DNA of 64,000 nt from Chloroflexota bacterium (lineage in GTDB: Bacteria > Chloroflexota > UBA11872): positions 1 through 64,000 of the forward strand of contig JAJEGF010000059.1 in assembly GCA_022820025.1 (NCBI GenBank), read 5' to 3'. Each line of letters begins with the position of its first letter. The first letter of the stretch is position 1. The translations under genes and the position numbers were made by a program. The notes under the pieces were generated by a model, which saw nothing but the letters and a program-made list of their open reading frames with translations, was not told where the DNA came from and did not search any database. Of this stretch, positions 26,875 to 40,162 are shown one piece after another.

Positions 26875-29256
26875 GTGGAGATGCTGCGCCGGTTGGGGCG
26901 CGGGACGTCGATTGCGAACGTTCGCGACGCGGCGGGGTTGACGGGGGACGAGTTCGAGGCGTGGTGGGACGGGGAGACGAAGCGTCGTTTGGCGGTGATC
27001 GAGGGGGAGACCACGGGCCCGGTTGGGGCGGCGGTGGAGATCCACCGGGACGCCTGCGGGGTGCCGCACATCTTCGCGGAGACGGAGCCGGATCTGTTTG
27101 TGGGGTACGGCTACGCGATGGCGCAGGACCGGCTGTTCCAGATGGACTACCTGCGGCGGCAGGCACTGGGACGGCTGTCGGAAGTGCTGGGGCCGGAAGC
27201 ATATGAATACGACCTACTGGCGCGGACAGTTGGGCTGCATCGAATCGCGGAGGAGGAGACGGCGCGCCTACCAGGCGAGACGGCGGCGAGGTACGAGGCG
27301 TTCTCGGCGGGGGTGAACGCGTTTATCGAGGCATGCCGGGACGCGCCGCCGATCGAGTTCGACCTGCTGGACTACCGGCCGGAGCCGTGGCGGCCGCTGG
27401 ATTCGATTGCGCTGCTGGGGGAGTTTCGCTGGTATCTGACGGGGCGGTTTCCGGTGATCGCGGTGCCGGAGTTGGCGAAGCGCGCCCTGGGGGAAGGGGC
27501 GCTGTACCGGGCCTTCCTGACGGCTGAGGCGATCGACGAGACAATCCTGCATCCGGGCGAGTACGCGAGCGTTGGGAACGGCGCGGGCGAGCCATCGATG
27601 GGAGGAATTGACGACGGTACGGGCAGCAATAACTGGGTGATCGGGCCGAGCCGCAGCGCGTCGGGCGGGGCGATGGTGGCGAGTGATCCACATATCGCGT
27701 TCGGGGCGCCGAACTGCTGGTACCAGGCGCACCTGGTGGGCGGGCAGTACAACGTGGCGGGGGCCGGTTATGCGGGGGCGCCGGGGATCCTGATCGGTCG
27801 GAACCGGCGAGTGGCCTGGGGGATTACGAACAACATCAGTTCGCAGCGCGATCTGTACCAAGAACGCACGGATCCGGCTCACCCCGGCGCGTTTCTCTAC
27901 GACGACCGGTGGGAGCCGGCTCAGGAGCGGGTGGAAGCCATCCGGGTGCGCGGCGAGGGGGTGCGCGAGGCGGTGGTGCGGTCGTCGCGCAATGGGCCGA
28001 TCGTCGACGAAGTCCTGCCGGACTTCGCGCGCGGGACGGGGCCGGTTTCGCTGCGATGGGTCGGAGCGCTGCCGTGCGGGTGGCCGACGTCGATCCTTGG
28101 AATGAATGCGGCGGAGTCGTGCGACGAGTTCGAGGATGCCCTGCGGGGATGGGCGTCGCCGACGTTGAGCATGGTGTTCGGGGACGTGGACGGGGGCTTT
28201 GGGTACCGAGCGGCGGGCCAGGTGCCGATTCGGGCTGGCGAGGAGCGCGCCTACGGGCGCGGGTGGGATTCGTCCGATGCGTGGCATGGGATGATCCCGT
28301 TCGAGGGGATGCCGTCGGTGCGCGAGCCGAACCGAGGCTGGGTGGCGACGGCGAACAACCTGCCGGCCGGGGCGGACTTTGCGTATCCGCTAGCCAACAT
28401 GTCGCCGACTGGCTATCGGGCGCGGCGCATCCGGCAGATGATCGAGTCGCGCGAGGTTCATAGCCGCGAGGAGATGGCCTCGATGCAGTACGACGTGCTG
28501 GCGTTGCGGGCGGTGGATGCGACGCCAGCGCTGGTGCGGATCCTGGACGGGGGCGATGCGCGGTTGCGAGCGGCAGCGGCGGCGCTGCGGGCTTGGGACC
28601 GACGCGTGGAGACCGAGAGCGCGGCGGCGGCGATCTTTGAGGCGTTCCAGTTCCAGTGGGACGAAGCGGTTGCAGCGGAGCGCTTTTCAGCGGATGCGTC
28701 GGCCCTGGCGGTCGGTGATCCGGCCGCCTTCGTGGCCGGTGGGATCGGCAGCCTGTCGCTGCGGTTGCTGGCGGATGACGACGTGGGATGGTTTGCATCG
28801 CCGGAAGCGCGGGACGCGGCGGTGCGGTCGGCGATGGGCCGAGCCCTGGACGAACTCACGGAGCGGCTGGGTGAAGACATATCGACGTGGCGGTGGGGGC
28901 GGCTCCACAAGTTGCCGTTGCAACACCTGCTGTCCGGTCGGGGTGACCTGGGACCGTTGCTGGACCGCGGGGGCGACGCGGTGAGCGGGAATGGCCTGGT
29001 GGTGTCGAATTCCGGTTCCGCGCCGGACTTCGTCTCGCGGAGCGGCGCGAATTACCGGCTGCTGGTGGACCTTGCCGAGGCACCGGCGCAAATGTGGACG
29101 TTGGACGCGGCAGGGCCGTCGGGTCAGCCGGGGAGCCCGCACTACGCGAATCAGTTCGAGGATTGGCTGGCGGGGCGGTTTCAACGGATCGGCCTGGGTC
29201 GTGATGAGGTGCGGCCGACGATCAGGAATACGCTGAGGATTCAGCCGCGGGCGTAG
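26875..29256 (+). CDS. penicillin acylase family Ntn-hydrolase, cytoplasmic, with N-terminal HTH-like segment
   Basis: 793 residues. Ntn-hydrolases of this family are made as a proenzyme that self-cleaves to expose an N-terminal Ser. Here that is Ser251 in DGTGSNNWVIGPSRS. The alpha-chain region (IHRDACGVPHIFAETEPD, then YGYAMAQDRLFQMD) and beta-chain motifs (DPHIAFGAPNCWYQ) are in place. Unlike classical periplasmic acylases there is no signal peptide. Instead the first about 40 residues (LRRLGRGTSIANVRDAAGLT, then EFEAWW) resemble a helix-turn-helix. Known family substrates are N-acylated amines such as penicillins and acyl-homoserine lactones. Lying upstream of the PKS, it might trim an acyl product, but that is inference. 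GTG start. Confidence 0.88.
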   Translation: MEMLRRLGRGTSIANVRDAAGLTGDEFEAWWDGETKRRLAVIEGETTGPVGAAVEIHRDACGVPHIFAETEPDLFVGYGYAMAQDRLFQMDYLRRQALGRLSEVLGPEAYEYDLLARTVGLHRIAEEETARLPGETAARYEAFSAGVNAFIEACRDAPPIEFDLLDYRPEPWRPLDSIALLGEFRWYLTGRFPVIAVPELAKRALGEGALYRAFLTAEAIDETILHPGEYASVGNGAGEPSMGGIDDGTGSNNWVIGPSRSASGGAMVASDPHIAFGAPNCWYQAHLVGGQYNVAGAGYAGAPGILIGRNRRVAWGITNNISSQRDLYQERTDPAHPGAFLYDDRWEPAQERVEAIRVRGEGVREAVVRSSRNGPIVDEVLPDFARGTGPVSLRWVGALPCGWPTSILGMNAAESCDEFEDALRGWASPTLSMVFGDVDGGFGYRAAGQVPIRAGEERAYGRGWDSSDAWHGMIPFEGMPSVREPNRGWVATANNLPAGADFAYPLANMSPTGYRARRIRQMIESREVHSREEMASMQYDVLALRAVDATPALVRILDGGDARLRAAAAALRAWDRRVETESAAAAIFEAFQFQWDEAVAAERFSADASALAVGDPAAFVAGGIGSLSLRLLADDDVGWFASPEARDAAVRSAMGRALDELTERLGEDISTWRWGRLHKLPLQHLLSGRGDLGPLLDRGGDAVSGNGLVVSNSGSAPDFVSRSGANYRLLVDLAEAPAQMWTLDAAGPSGQPGSPHYANQFEDWLAGRFQRIGLGRDEVRPTIRNTLRIQPRA

Positions 29257-29658
29257 CCCTGGTCGCGCCGAGGTGCGAGACGCCGGACGCTGTCACCGTG
29301 AGGGATTCAACAGCCGGCTGCGCTCGCTGAATCGACGTTGACACCGTGGCTGAATTCACGACCAGGTTGCCGCTGCCCGCTTCACCGAGGTTTGCCTTCG
29401 GTGGGACGGACTGCGACGGCATCTGGGCCGGCACAGGCACGCGACGTTACTCATGCACGAGAGGGTTGCGTATTCTTCGGATCAGGCGGTGTCTTCGAAC
29501 GAGACGACGTCCAGGGGTCTGGAGATTCCTTTACCCAGATGCTCCCATAGGCAGACAATCTATCGTGTACCCACAGTCGTCAATGGAGACAACTGCCCGA
29601 GAGCCGGCGGCCACGAAACCTCGGCGGGGTTTAGCGCGGTGCGCTGGCACGTGAGGGC

Positions 29659-32600
29659 GTGGGCTCCGGGAACACTCAGAGTCTCGAGAAGATCATGAGA
29701 AGTTCAGCAGGCGTATCGGAGTCTCAAGCCGACCGGGGCACTCGGCCTTTCGAATCTGAGCCGAGCGCAGGGCCGGATGGGGAACCGATTGCGGTCGTTG
29801 GGATGGCTTGCCGGTTTCCGCGGGCGCCGAGCGTGACGGACTTCTGGCGGTTGCTCGAAGCTGGCGAGAGCGGGGTGATCGAGGGCGTTCCGGGTTCCGG
29901 CGTTGGGCGAATCGGCGAGCTTTTTCCGTCCGCCGACGTTCAGAGCGAAGGCTGTCGTTTTGGCGCCTACCTCGACGAGATTGACCAGTTTGATGCCCCG
30001 TTCTTCCGGATTTCGCCCGTCGAGGCGCAACTGCTGGACCCGCAACAGCGGCTGATGCTGGAAACGAGCTGGCGAGCGCTGGAGGATGCGGGGATTGATC
30101 CGGACGGGTTGCACGGCAGCCGCACCGGAGTCTATGCCGGGGTCAGCAACCAGGAATACCGCGAGCTGACCCAGAACATCAGCGAGACGGCCGGGCCCGC
30201 CGCCAGCCTGTATGCGGTCAGCGGCACGTCATTCAACACCGCCATTGGTCGCGTCGCCTTCGCGCTGGGACTCCAGGGACCGGCGATGGCGCTGGACACC
30301 GCCTGCTCGTCATCGCTGGTCGCGATCCACCAGGCGGTGGTCGGGTTGCAGCGGGGCGAGGCGGACCTGGCGCTGGCGGGCGGGGTGCACGTGATGCTGT
30401 CCGGGCGGCTGATCGAGCTTCGCGCCAATGCCCGCATGTTGGCGCCCGACGGACGGTGCAAGACGTTCGACGCCGCCGCCAACGGGTATGTGCGGGGCGA
30501 AGGCTGCGGAATCCTGGTGCTGAAGCGGCTGCGCGAGGCGGAGGCCGACCGCGATCGGATCTGGGGCGTCATCCGTGGATCGGCCGTGAACCAGGACGGG
30601 GCCAGCGCGGGACTGACGGTGCCAAACGAGACAGCCCAGGAGCAGGTCATTCGAGAGGCGCTGCGGCGGGCGGGCGTTCGACCGTTCCAGGTGGACTACC
30701 TGGAGGCGCACGGCACGGGCACCGAGGTCGGCGATCCAATCGAGTTACGGGCAGCGGCAGCGGCCTACGGGAAAGAGCGCGAGGCGGATCGACCGCTGCT
30801 GATCGGCTCGGTCAAGACAAACCTCGGCCACCTCGAGCCGGCCGCGGGCACCGCCGGTTTAATCAAGGTGCTATTGGCGATGAATCACGGCGTGATCCCC
30901 AAGCACCTGCATTTCCGGGATCCCACGCCGGAGTTCGACTGGGAGCGAATCCCGCTGCGCGTCACGTCGGAAGCCACGACCTGGCCTTCGCATGCAAACG
31001 GCCCTCCGCTGGCCGGTGTCAGCGGCTTCGGCTGGTCGGGCACCAACGCACACGTCGTGGTGGAGGGGTTCGTGCAGCCGGACGCTGCGTCCAACCGACT
31101 CGACGAACTCTGGGGCCCGCCGGGTTTACCGCGGACGGTAGCCGTTGCGCCTCGGGAGCCGGCAGAGGACGGACGGGCTCGACGCCCGCCGGATGCGCGT
31201 ACGTCGCGGCTGCTGTCGCTGTCCGGAAAGACCGACCAGGCCCTGCGGGACCTGGCGGAGCGATACCTTGCCTGGCTGGATCAAAAGGCCGAGGCCCTTG
31301 CGACTTCGGACGGGGCGGCGGACGAATTGCTCGCCGACATGGCCTGGACGGCGAGCGTCGGGCGCAGCCATTTCCCCGTCCGCTCAGGCCTGACCTTTCG
31401 CGACGTCGAATCGTTGCGACACGAGCTACGCGCGCTGGCCGAAGTCGCCGACGAGCCCGGACGGGCGCCGCCACAGATCGTGGCGTTCGTCTACACCGGC
31501 CAGGGCAGCCAGTGGGTCGGGATGGGCGAGGACCTGTACCGGAGCGAGCCCGTGGTACGGGACGTGCTGGACCGCTGCGACGAGGTCTTCAGAAACGAGC
31601 GGGGCACCTCGCTGCTCGACGTGATGTTTGGGCGTCCCGGCGCCAAAGGCGACCTTCACAACACGGCCTGGGCACAGCCTGCGGTGTACGCGTTGGAGTG
31701 CGCGCTGACGGCGCTGTGGGCCAGCGCAGGCATCCGGCCGAGCGTGGCCATGGGCCACAGCCTGGGTGAGATCGCGGCGGCGCAGGCGGCCGGCGTGTTC
31801 GGCCTGGAGGACGGCATGCGCTTCGTGACCAAGCGCGGCGCCTCGCTGTCGCTCCGATCGAAGCCAGGCGCCATGGCCGCAATCTTCGCTTCGGAGCCAG
31901 AGGTGACCGCAGCGATGCGCGAGGTCAACGTCGCGTCAGACAGCATCGGTCTCAGCATCGCGGCCCACAACGGCGCGCACCAGGTTGTCAGCGGCCCGGT
32001 GGCCGCCGTTGAAGCCATCGTGTATCGATTTGAAGCCGAAGAGGTTCGGGTCCGCCGGTTGAATACCAGCCAGGCCTTCCACAGCGCCCTGGTCGAGCCG
32101 GCCCTGGGTGAGGTGGAAGCCGCCCTGAAGGGTGTCGCCATCGCGCACCCGTCGATCACTCTTGTGAGCAATGTCACCGGTCGTGCCGTGGCGTCGGATG
32201 AGTTGCTGGATACGACGTACTGGCGTCGACACACCCGGCAGCCGGTGGCGTTCCGGCACAGCGTCGAGACGCTGGCTGCGTTGGGCGTTGACCTCGTCGT
32301 GGAGATAGGTCCGCACGCCGTCCTGGGCCCGATGGCGACCCTGGCGTGGCCGGAGAGCGCGGGCGAGGCCCCCGCGGCGCTTGCCACCCTGCGGCGGCCG
32401 CCGAGGGATGCCGCGACGCCAGAGCCCGAGACCGGCTTTGTCGACGCCGTGGCGGAAGCCTACAAGGCCGGGCTGGATATTGACTTCGAGGGATTGTTCG
32501 CGGGCGAAACCCGGCGTCGAATCTCATTGCCGGGATATCCGTTCCAACGCCAACGCCACTGGGTCGAGACGTCGAAGCGACGGCGCCAGGACGCCGGTCA

Positions 32601-35600
32601 TCCCTTGCTCGGCATCCGGCACGAATCCGCTCGCGGCGAGATCACATTCGAGACGGAAGTGTTTCCGTCCGACCCGGGGTGGCTGAACGACCACCGGGTC
32701 TTCGGCCGGCTGATGGCACCGGGCGCGCTCTACGGCGCCATGGCGGCCTCGGTGTCGTTTGCCGAGGGCAGCGGCTCGATGGTCGTGGAAGACATGCAGT
32801 TGCAAAACGCCCTGGTCTTTGCCGAGACGACCGCCGCGGACGGGACGGACGACGAGGGGCGGAGAGTGCAGCTGGTGCTCGACGAATCCGAGCAGGCGTC
32901 GTCGCGTGATTTCCAGATATTCAGCCAGGGCGGCGACGAGGACTGGACGCTGCACGTGGAAGGGCGCGTGTCGCCGGGCGCTCCACTGCCGGAAGCCGGC
33001 GAGCGTATCGATCTCGATGAACTGAAGTCCCGCTTGTCGCCGGTCGACGTGCCGGCCTACTACCGCGCCAAGTCCGATACCGGCATCGATCTCGGGCCGT
33101 CCTTCCGCACATTGGGAGCGATCTGGTCAGGACCGGGCGAGGCCCTGGGCGAGGTGATCCTTCCGGAAGCCCTGGGCTCGAACGAACTCGATGTCCATCC
33201 GCTGGTCCTGGACGGCTGCTTTCAGGTCGTGGGCGCGGCGCGCACCATGTCCGGCGGCCCGGACGAGCCCACCTATCTGCCGTTTGGCTGGGACCGGTTC
33301 TGGCTCGCGAGGCGGCTGCCGGACCGTGTGTTCTGCCACGTGCGCATGAGCGAGGCCTCGCAGGAAGCGGAGGCGGCAGCGGGAGAGCCGCCCGAAGTAC
33401 AGAGTGGCGACCTGCGAATCTACGATGCGAACGGCGCGCTCCTGTGTGGGCTCAGCGGCTACGCGGTGAAGCGGGCTACACGGGCAGCGCTGCTCTCGGC
33501 GGTGGAAGGCGTCGAGGACCTGCTGTACGAGGTGGTGTGGCGCGAGCGCGCTCTCGAAACGGGAATCCTGCCCGCGCACTTCTTCCCAGGTCCCGCCGAG
33601 CTTGCGGACGGGTCTCGGTTGTACGCCGATCACCTGAAGGATGCAGGTGACGACCCCCAGGTCCGGGACGCCCTGCTGGGGGATCTGGAGCGGTGGTCGT
33701 GGTCCCGAGCGCTCGCCACGCTGGAAGAGCTGGGCTGGCAGCGCGCGCCGGGCGAAGTCGTGAACCCCGAGGAACTGCGCGAAGCGCTAGACGTTCTCCC
33801 GGAGCACGGCCGCCTCTTTCGCCGGTTGCTCGAGATGCTCGCCAAGACCGGGGTATTGGACGAGACCGACGACGGCTTCGTGGTCGTGGTGGGACCGGAC
33901 GACCCGTTGCCCGACGCCATGCCGCTGGATCTCGAGGCGCTCGACGCCCGGATGACGAGCTTGTATCCCGATGGCCTCATCGAGATCGGACTGTTCCGTC
34001 GGTCCGGCCGCGCCCTGGCCGAGGTGCTCCGCGGTCGAGAAGATCCCCTCACGCTGCTCTTCGGCAGCGGCGAACCGACCGCAGCCGACCTGTACTTGAA
34101 GGCGCCGGCGGCGCGCGCAGCCAACCGGATGCTTCAAGAAGCGATCCAGCCGCTGATCGCCGCGCTGCCCGAGGGCCGGCGACTCAGGATCCTGGAGGTC
34201 GGGGCAGGCACGGGATCCGCGACGGCTTTCGTGCTGCCGGAGCTTCCCGAGGGGCGCTTCGACTACACCTTCACCGATATCTCCGCCGGCTTCTTTGCCG
34301 AGGCGGAGGCGCAGTTCGGCGAGGAGAGCATCGAATACCGCCCGCTGGACATCGAGCGGGATCCCATTGCCCAGGGCTTTGATTCCCACGGTTACGACTT
34401 GCTAATTGCCTCCAACGTGTTGCACGCGACGCGCTATCTGCGAGAAACGCTGGGGCACTGTCGTGAGCTGCTGGCGCCATCCGGCCTGCTGGTCGCGCTG
34501 GAAAACCTTCGCCCCCAGGGCTGGATGGACCTCACCTTTGGACAGTTGGACGGCTGGTGGCGGTTTGCCGACGCCGATCGGCCGCACCACGCCTTTGCTG
34601 ACCCCGCGGTGTGGAAGCAGGCGCTTGGCGATGCCGGCCTGGAGGACGCCGTCGTGCTGGGGCCGAACGAGGGCGGGACACCGGACAAAGGCGTGATCGT
34701 GGCGCGGGGACCGGCGAAGGTGGTGGAGCCGGAAGGCCTTTGGATCCTCGCGGCGGATCGCGGCGGCGTGGCGGGCGAGCTGGCCGCGGCGCTGGCGGCG
34801 CGGAATCAGACAGTCGTCTTGGCACGTGGGGAGGCGTCGGCAGCCGCAGGGGCCGCGCCCGACGACCCGATGATTCGCGCGGCCGCCGTTGACGCGGACT
34901 GTCGCGAGTCGTGGCAGTCGTTGCTGGCGAGTCTGCCGGCGGATGCGCCGCTCACGGGCATCGTCCATCTGGCGGCGCTGGACGGACACGGCGCGCAGTC
35001 GACCAGCGAGGAGTTTGCGGCGGATGCGCGGCTTACGGGAGCCAGCGCATTGGCCCTCGTGCAGGGCATCGCGGACGCCGACGTGACGCCGACAAACGGC
35101 GTGTGGCTCATCACGCGGGGCGCGCAGGTGCTGGAGCGTGAGCGCGGCGGGCAACTCGCCGGCGCACTGCTCTGGGGTGTCGGCAAGGTGATTCGCCACG
35201 AAGCAGGCCATCTGCAACCGCGGATGATCGACCTGGATCCCAGCGCGCCGCCGCAGCCGACCGACCTCGTCAATGACCTGCTGTATCCCGACGAGGAAAA
35301 CCACATCGCGCATCGCCTGGGACGGCGTCAGGCGGCGCGCCTGGTCAGGTCCGAGGTCGAGGATCGGCGTCTGGCCTTGCCGGCGGAATCGTCCTGGGTC
35401 CTGGCGCCGGATCCGGACGGAATGTTCGATCGACCCCAGGTCAAGCCGCTGCCCACGCGTGACCTGGCGCCGAACGACGTTCGCGTCGCGGTCGAGGCAA
35501 CCGGCCTCAACTTCTGGGACGTGTTCCGGTCGCTCGGCTTCATCCAGGAAGGCGATCTGGGCCGGGAGATGTGCGGACACGTACTCGATATCGGTTCGGA

Positions 35601-38600
35601 GGTGTCAACCGTCGCCACCGGCGACCGCGTGGTTGGCCTGGGCTTTGGCGCGTTCGGCCCGGAAATGATCACGCGAGAGGAATTGGTAGCGCCGGCTCCC
35701 GCACGAGTGTCCGCATCGGACCTGGCAACGATCCCGACCGCCTACGTCTCTGCCGCGCTTTCGTACGAATATTCAGGACTCGAGGCCGGCGATCGCGTGC
35801 TGGTTCACGCCGGCGCGGGCGGAGTCGGGCTTGCGGCCATCCAGTTGGCGCAGGCCGCAGGCGCCGAGGTGTTTGCCACAGCCAGCGCTCCGAAGCAGGC
35901 CTACCTGCGGTCCCTCGGAGTCAAGCACATATTCGATAGCCGCCAGGCCAAGTTTGGCGAAGCAATCCTGGAAGCCACCGGCGGCGAAGGCGTGCACGTC
36001 GTGCTTAACAGCCTCACCAGCGAGGGATTCATCGATGCCAGCCTGTCGTGCCTCGCGCTTGGCGGTCGATTCGTCGAGTTGTCCGCGCGCGACATCCTCA
36101 GCAGGAAGGAAATGGCGGCGGTCCGTCCGGACGTGACCTACGACATCCTGGACATGGACAGTCTGAAGAAAACCGACCCCGCGAGGGTTGGGAAGGTGCT
36201 GCGAGGCGTCATGGCGCGGCTTGCGGCGGGAGAGCTCAATCCGCTCACTCACAGCCGGTGGCCATTGGCCGAGGCGGGAGCCGCCCTGGATTTCATGCGA
36301 TCGGCCCGGCATATCGGAAAGATCGTCCTCACGCCGCCGCCTCTCATGCAGGGGCAGTTGCGACACGACCGCACCTACCTGGTCGCGGGCGGTGTGGGCG
36401 GCATTGGATGCGCCGTGGCCGGCTGGCTGGCGGACCGCGGCGCCGGCGCCATTGTGCTGAACGGGCGTCGCGAACCCGATGCCGAGGCCGTAGCTGTCAT
36501 CGACGCGCTGCGCCGACGCGGCGTCACGGTCGAGGTGGAATTGGCCGACGTGACCGACGCCGCGGCGGTGGACGCCATGCTGGCGCGCATCGATGCCACG
36601 CTGCCGCCGCTCGGCGGCGTGATCCACAGCGTGGGGGTGCTGGCGGACGCCGTGCTCACCAACCAGACCTGGGAGAGCTTTGAACGGGTGCTGTGGCCGA
36701 AGATCCTGGGAGCCTGGCACCTGCACCGCGCGACCGAAGACCGAGACCTGGACCTCTTTCTCCTCTTCTCCAGCCTCGTTGGCGTGATGGGGAATCCAGG
36801 CCAAGCGAACCATGCGGCGGCCAATGCGTTTCTGGACCAACTTGCCGGACATCGTCGGGCGATGGGTCTCCCCGGGCAGGCCATCGCCTGGGGGGCGTGG
36901 TCGGATATTGGCGAAGCCGAGGAACAGCGGGAGCGGATCGAAGGGCGACGGGCAGCACTCGGCGGACGCTGGTTTACCCCGCAACAGGGGCTTCGGGCAC
37001 TTGACCGGCTGGCGCGTGTAGACGCCACGACATCCGTGGTGATGTCGATGGACTGGGAAGTGTTCGAGGAAGCCGTTGAGGAACGTCCTCCCCTGGTGGA
37101 AGAGCTGCTGTCGTCCGACGACAGCGCCGATGACGCGACCGCGGCGGACGACATCCTCACGCAACTGCGAGGCGCGCCCGCAACCGAGCACGAGCAATTG
37201 CTCGAGTCGTTCCTCCAGGAGGAGGTGCAGGCGGTGCTGCGGCTGTCGGCGGCGCCGGCGGCCACCGTGGGGTTCTTCGATCTGGGGATGGACTCGCTGA
37301 TGGCGGTGGAGTTGAGGAACCGCCTCAATCGCGCCTTCGACGGGGAGTACACCGCGTCCAACACCATGGTGTTCGACTACCCCGACATTGCGAGCCTCGC
37401 CGGCCATCTGACCGGGGAGCTCGGCGAGGTTGCCGGGGCGACGGCGCTGCCCGAGTCGGAGGCTCCCAAGTTGAGCCCGCAGGTCGAGCTTGCCGACGAT
37501 GGCATCGCCATCATCGGCATTGGATGCCGCTTCCCCGGCGCTCAGGACCCGGGCGAGTTCTGGCGGCTGCTGGCAGCAGGCGTGGACGCGGTGGCGGAGG
37601 GACGCGATGGGGCCGTTTCCTGGACCGGATTATTCGGCGATCCCGCGGCCAACGATCCAGTGTTTCGGCGCGGGGCATTCATCGAGGGTATCGAGCGATT
37701 CGACTCGCGGTTCTTCCGCATTGCGCCCATCGAGGCGCGCGTCATGGACCCGCACCAGCGCGTCCTGCTGGAGACGACCTGGCACGCGCTCGAGGATGCG
37801 GGGATCGATCCGGGCGAACTGCGAGGCAGCCGCACGGGGGTCTACGTGGGGATCGGCGGCAGCGAATACCGGGAAGTGATCGCGGCCAGCGACTATGACG
37901 ACAGCTTCGTCGGCACCGCGGCCAGCATGGCCGTCGGGCGCCTGGCGCACGTGCTCGGCCTGGAGGGGCCAGCGATTCCGATGGACGCCGTCTGCGCGTC
38001 GTCGCTGGTGGCGGTGCACCAGGCCATGGCGGGGCTGCAGCACGGTGAAGTGGACATGGCGCTGGTTGGCGGCGTGAACATTCCCCTGTCCCGCGGGGTG
38101 ACCAGATTCCTCAACGATGTGGGCATGTTGTCGGCCAACGGCCGGACTCGCTCGTTCGATGCGGCAGCCGACGGCTTCGTGCGCAGCGACGGCTGCGGCA
38201 TGGTGGTGCTGAAACGGCTGCGGGATGCCGAAGCGGCCGATGATCGGATCTGGGGCGTGATTCGCGGTTCGGCGATCAACCAGAACGGCGCGAGCGCCGG
38301 ACTGACGGTTCCAAACGGGCCCGCCCAGGAGCGGGTGCTGCGGGACGCGCTTGCACGGGCGGGCGCGGCGCCGTCCGACGTGGACTACCTGGAAGCGCAC
38401 GGCGGCGCGTCCGCCCTGGGGGACCCGATCGAGATCCGTGCCGCGGCGACGGTCTACGGCCAGGGACGCGACCCCGACCGTCCATTGGTGCTGGGTTCGG
38501 TCAAGCCCAACATCGGGCATTCGGAACGGGCGGCGGGAATCGCCAGCCTGATCAAAACCGTCCTGGCCATGCACCAGCGAGTGATCCCCCGGCAGCTGTA

Positions 38601-40050
38601 CTTCGAGACTCCGAGCCCGGAGATTGCCTGGGACCGGCTGCCGGTTCGCGTGGCGTCGGACGACACGCCCTGGCCACAGGTCTCCGACCGGCCGCCGCTG
38701 GCCGCGGTCAGTTCGTTCGGGATGTCGGGTGCAAACGCGAACGTAGTCGTTGAGGGCTATGACTCGCCGCGGAGTCCCTCAGTCACGTCCGGCGACGTCC
38801 GCGTTCCGGCGGGGGCCGCGCGCCCGGTCCCCGTAATCGTGCCGGCGACGCCGGCCGATCTGGCAGTGACGACGGACGGAATCGCCGAACGCAAGACGCG
38901 ATTGCTGCCGCTCGCGGCACGGTCCGACCAGGCGCTGCGAGAGCTGGCGGAACGCTACGTGTCATGGCTCGGCGAGCACGGCGAGCCGGACACGAGCAAC
39001 GACGCCGTTGACGGCTCCGACCTCGCGGACATGACGTGGACGGCGAGCATCGGGCGGAGTCACTTCGATTACCGCACGGGCGTGGTGTTCCACGATGTCG
39101 CGTCGCTGGGCGAACAATTGCGATCCATCGCCCAGAGGCCGGTCGAGCCGCAGGCGGCGACGCCGCGGCGCGTGGCGTTTGCCTACACCGGCCAGGGCAG
39201 CCTTTGGACCGGCATGGGCCGATCACTCTACGAAACCGAGCCGGTGGTTCGGGCCGTGCTGGACCGCTGCGAGGCCGTGGTGCGAGACGAGCGCGGGTCG
39301 TCGCTGTTGGACGTGATGTTTGGCCGGGGCGATTCCACCAGCGACTTGAATGACACGGCCTGGGCGCAGCCGGCGATCTACGCGCTGGAGTGCGCGCTGA
39401 CGGCCCTCTGGGAGAGCCTGGGCATTCGGCCCGGCGCGGTGGTGGGGCTCGGCTTGGGAGAGCTTGCCGCCGCCCAGGCGGCGGGGGTCTTCGGCCTGGA
39501 CGATGGCCTGCGCTTCGCCCTGGCGCGCGGCGCGCTCATGTCGGCCTTGCCGGGACCCGGGTTGACTCTCGAAGGAAGTCTCGAGGCGGCGCTCGGCGAC
39601 ATTGCGATCTCGTCCCCATCGTCAACCCTGGTGAGCGGCCTCACGGGCCGCGCGGTCGGGTCCGACGACGCGCTCGACGCGGCTTACTGGCACCGCCAGG
39701 CGCGCGAGCCGGTGGCCTTCGGTCGCTGCGTCGAGACGCTGGCGGCATTGGGCGTGGACGTGGTTGTGGAGATTGGGCCTGATGCGGTGCTGCAACCGCA
39801 GGTCGCCGCCGGCTGGCCCGCTGCGGCGCCCAATGCCGACGCAGCCCCGCCGCCAACCGTGATCAGCAGCCTGCGGCAGCCTGCCGATGTCGGCTCGACG
39901 TCGGGGTCCGAACGCAGCTTCGTAGCGGCGGTCGGCGCCGCCTATGAGGCCGGACTCGCGATCGACTTTCCCGGGCTCTTCGCGGGCGAAGCTCGGCGCC
40001 GGGTTTCCTTGCCGAGCTATCCCTTCCAGCGCCGGCATCACTGGGCATAG
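29659..40050 (+). CDS. type I PKS: KS-AT-DH-MT-ER-KR-ACP-KS-AT(inactive)
   Basis: 3463 residues. KS1 (about 43-475) has Cys216, His351 and His391. AT1 (about 610-910) has Ser701 in GHSLGE and QAFHS, the HAFH-like malonyl signature. DH (about 975-1270) has His1012 in [10 protein letters not shown] and Asp1185 in DGCFQ. MT (about 1450-1700) has [12 protein letters not shown] (about 1910-2220) has [13 protein letters not shown] (about 2235-2410) has GGVGGIG but His2385 at the usual Tyr. ACP has Ser2546 in GMDSL. KS2 has Cys2779, His2914 and His2954. AT2 reads GLGLGE instead of GHSxG and lacks about 100 residues. Module 1 can make a fully reduced alpha-methylated extension, perhaps iteratively. 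Module 2 has no carrier or releasing domain of its own; a discrete ACP follows. GTG start; ATG 29695 is possible. The 29257-29658 gap holds no gene. Confidence 0.95.
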   Translation: MGSGNTQSLEKIMRSSAGVSESQADRGTRPFESEPSAGPDGEPIAVVGMACRFPRAPSVTDFWRLLEAGESGVIEGVPGSGVGRIGELFPSADVQSEGCRFGAYLDEIDQFDAPFFRISPVEAQLLDPQQRLMLETSWRALEDAGIDPDGLHGSRTGVYAGVSNQEYRELTQNISETAGPAASLYAVSGTSFNTAIGRVAFALGLQGPAMALDTACSSSLVAIHQAVVGLQRGEADLALAGGVHVMLSGRLIELRANARMLAPDGRCKTFDAAANGYVRGEGCGILVLKRLREAEADRDRIWGVIRGSAVNQDGASAGLTVPNETAQEQVIREALRRAGVRPFQVDYLEAHGTGTEVGDPIELRAAAAAYGKEREADRPLLIGSVKTNLGHLEPAAGTAGLIKVLLAMNHGVIPKHLHFRDPTPEFDWERIPLRVTSEATTWPSHANGPPLAGVSGFGWSGTNAHVVVEGFVQPDAASNRLDELWGPPGLPRTVAVAPREPAEDGRARRPPDARTSRLLSLSGKTDQALRDLAERYLAWLDQKAEALATSDGAADELLADMAWTASVGRSHFPVRSGLTFRDVESLRHELRALAEVADEPGRAPPQIVAFVYTGQGSQWVGMGEDLYRSEPVVRDVLDRCDEVFRNERGTSLLDVMFGRPGAKGDLHNTAWAQPAVYALECALTALWASAGIRPSVAMGHSLGEIAAAQAAGVFGLEDGMRFVTKRGASLSLRSKPGAMAAIFASEPEVTAAMREVNVASDSIGLSIAAHNGAHQVVSGPVAAVEAIVYRFEAEEVRVRRLNTSQAFHSALVEPALGEVEAALKGVAIAHPSITLVSNVTGRAVASDELLDTTYWRRHTRQPVAFRHSVETLAALGVDLVVEIGPHAVLGPMATLAWPESAGEAPAALATLRRPPRDAATPEPETGFVDAVAEAYKAGLDIDFEGLFAGETRRRISLPGYPFQRQRHWVETSKRRRQDAGHPLLGIRHESARGEITFETEVFPSDPGWLNDHRVFGRLMAPGALYGAMAASVSFAEGSGSMVVEDMQLQNALVFAETTAADGTDDEGRRVQLVLDESEQASSRDFQIFSQGGDEDWTLHVEGRVSPGAPLPEAGERIDLDELKSRLSPVDVPAYYRAKSDTGIDLGPSFRTLGAIWSGPGEALGEVILPEALGSNELDVHPLVLDGCFQVVGAARTMSGGPDEPTYLPFGWDRFWLARRLPDRVFCHVRMSEASQEAEAAAGEPPEVQSGDLRIYDANGALLCGLSGYAVKRATRAALLSAVEGVEDLLYEVVWRERALETGILPAHFFPGPAELADGSRLYADHLKDAGDDPQVRDALLGDLERWSWSRALATLEELGWQRAPGEVVNPEELREALDVLPEHGRLFRRLLEMLAKTGVLDETDDGFVVVVGPDDPLPDAMPLDLEALDARMTSLYPDGLIEIGLFRRSGRALAEVLRGREDPLTLLFGSGEPTAADLYLKAPAARAANRMLQEAIQPLIAALPEGRRLRILEVGAGTGSATAFVLPELPEGRFDYTFTDISAGFFAEAEAQFGEESIEYRPLDIERDPIAQGFDSHGYDLLIASNVLHATRYLRETLGHCRELLAPSGLLVALENLRPQGWMDLTFGQLDGWWRFADADRPHHAFADPAVWKQALGDAGLEDAVVLGPNEGGTPDKGVIVARGPAKVVEPEGLWILAADRGGVAGELAAALAARNQTVVLARGEASAAAGAAPDDPMIRAAAVDADCRESWQSLLASLPADAPLTGIVHLAALDGHGAQSTSEEFAADARLTGASALALVQGIADADVTPTNGVWLITRGAQVLERERGGQLAGALLWGVGKVIRHEAGHLQPRMIDLDPSAPPQPTDLVNDLLYPDEENHIAHRLGRRQAARLVRSEVEDRRLALPAESSWVLAPDPDGMFDRPQVKPLPTRDLAPNDVRVAVEATGLNFWDVFRSLGFIQEGDLGREMCGHVLDIGSEVSTVATGDRVVGLGFGAFGPEMITREELVAPAPARVSASDLATIPTAYVSAALSYEYSGLEAGDRVLVHAGAGGVGLAAIQLAQAAGAEVFATASAPKQAYLRSLGVKHIFDSRQAKFGEAILEATGGEGVHVVLNSLTSEGFIDASLSCLALGGRFVELSARDILSRKEMAAVRPDVTYDILDMDSLKKTDPARVGKVLRGVMARLAAGELNPLTHSRWPLAEAGAALDFMRSARHIGKIVLTPPPLMQGQLRHDRTYLVAGGVGGIGCAVAGWLADRGAGAIVLNGRREPDAEAVAVIDALRRRGVTVEVELADVTDAAAVDAMLARIDATLPPLGGVIHSVGVLADAVLTNQTWESFERVLWPKILGAWHLHRATEDRDLDLFLLFSSLVGVMGNPGQANHAAANAFLDQLAGHRRAMGLPGQAIAWGAWSDIGEAEEQRERIEGRRAALGGRWFTPQQGLRALDRLARVDATTSVVMSMDWEVFEEAVEERPPLVEELLSSDDSADDATAADDILTQLRGAPATEHEQLLESFLQEEVQAVLRLSAAPAATVGFFDLGMDSLMAVELRNRLNRAFDGEYTASNTMVFDYPDIASLAGHLTGELGEVAGATALPESEAPKLSPQVELADDGIAIIGIGCRFPGAQDPGEFWRLLAAGVDAVAEGRDGAVSWTGLFGDPAANDPVFRRGAFIEGIERFDSRFFRIAPIEARVMDPHQRVLLETTWHALEDAGIDPGELRGSRTGVYVGIGGSEYREVIAASDYDDSFVGTAASMAVGRLAHVLGLEGPAIPMDAVCASSLVAVHQAMAGLQHGEVDMALVGGVNIPLSRGVTRFLNDVGMLSANGRTRSFDAAADGFVRSDGCGMVVLKRLRDAEAADDRIWGVIRGSAINQNGASAGLTVPNGPAQERVLRDALARAGAAPSDVDYLEAHGGASALGDPIEIRAAATVYGQGRDPDRPLVLGSVKPNIGHSERAAGIASLIKTVLAMHQRVIPRQLYFETPSPEIAWDRLPVRVASDDTPWPQVSDRPPLAAVSSFGMSGANANVVVEGYDSPRSPSVTSGDVRVPAGAARPVPVIVPATPADLAVTTDGIAERKTRLLPLAARSDQALRELAERYVSWLGEHGEPDTSNDAVDGSDLADMTWTASIGRSHFDYRTGVVFHDVASLGEQLRSIAQRPVEPQAATPRRVAFAYTGQGSLWTGMGRSLYETEPVVRAVLDRCEAVVRDERGSSLLDVMFGRGDSTSDLNDTAWAQPAIYALECALTALWESLGIRPGAVVGLGLGELAAAQAAGVFGLDDGLRFALARGALMSALPGPGLTLEGSLEAALGDIAISSPSSTLVSGLTGRAVGSDDALDAAYWHRQAREPVAFGRCVETLAALGVDVVVEIGPDAVLQPQVAAGWPAAAPNADAAPPPTVISSLRQPADVGSTSGSERSFVAAVGAAYEAGLAIDFPGLFAGEARRRVSLPSYPFQRRHHWA

Positions 40051-40162
40051 ACCTCGCCGAGCGCGCCCCGCCAGCCACACCGCTGATTGATCGCGTCCAT
40101 GGCCACGGTTACACTGGCAGCCGCTTTGCCCTTTTTGGTCTCTCCAGGACAGGACTCCACGC

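Noticed and set aside
34402-37407. Long minus-strand open frames inside the PKS
   Set aside because: Arg/His/Gln-rich shadows of the PKS frame with no motifs.
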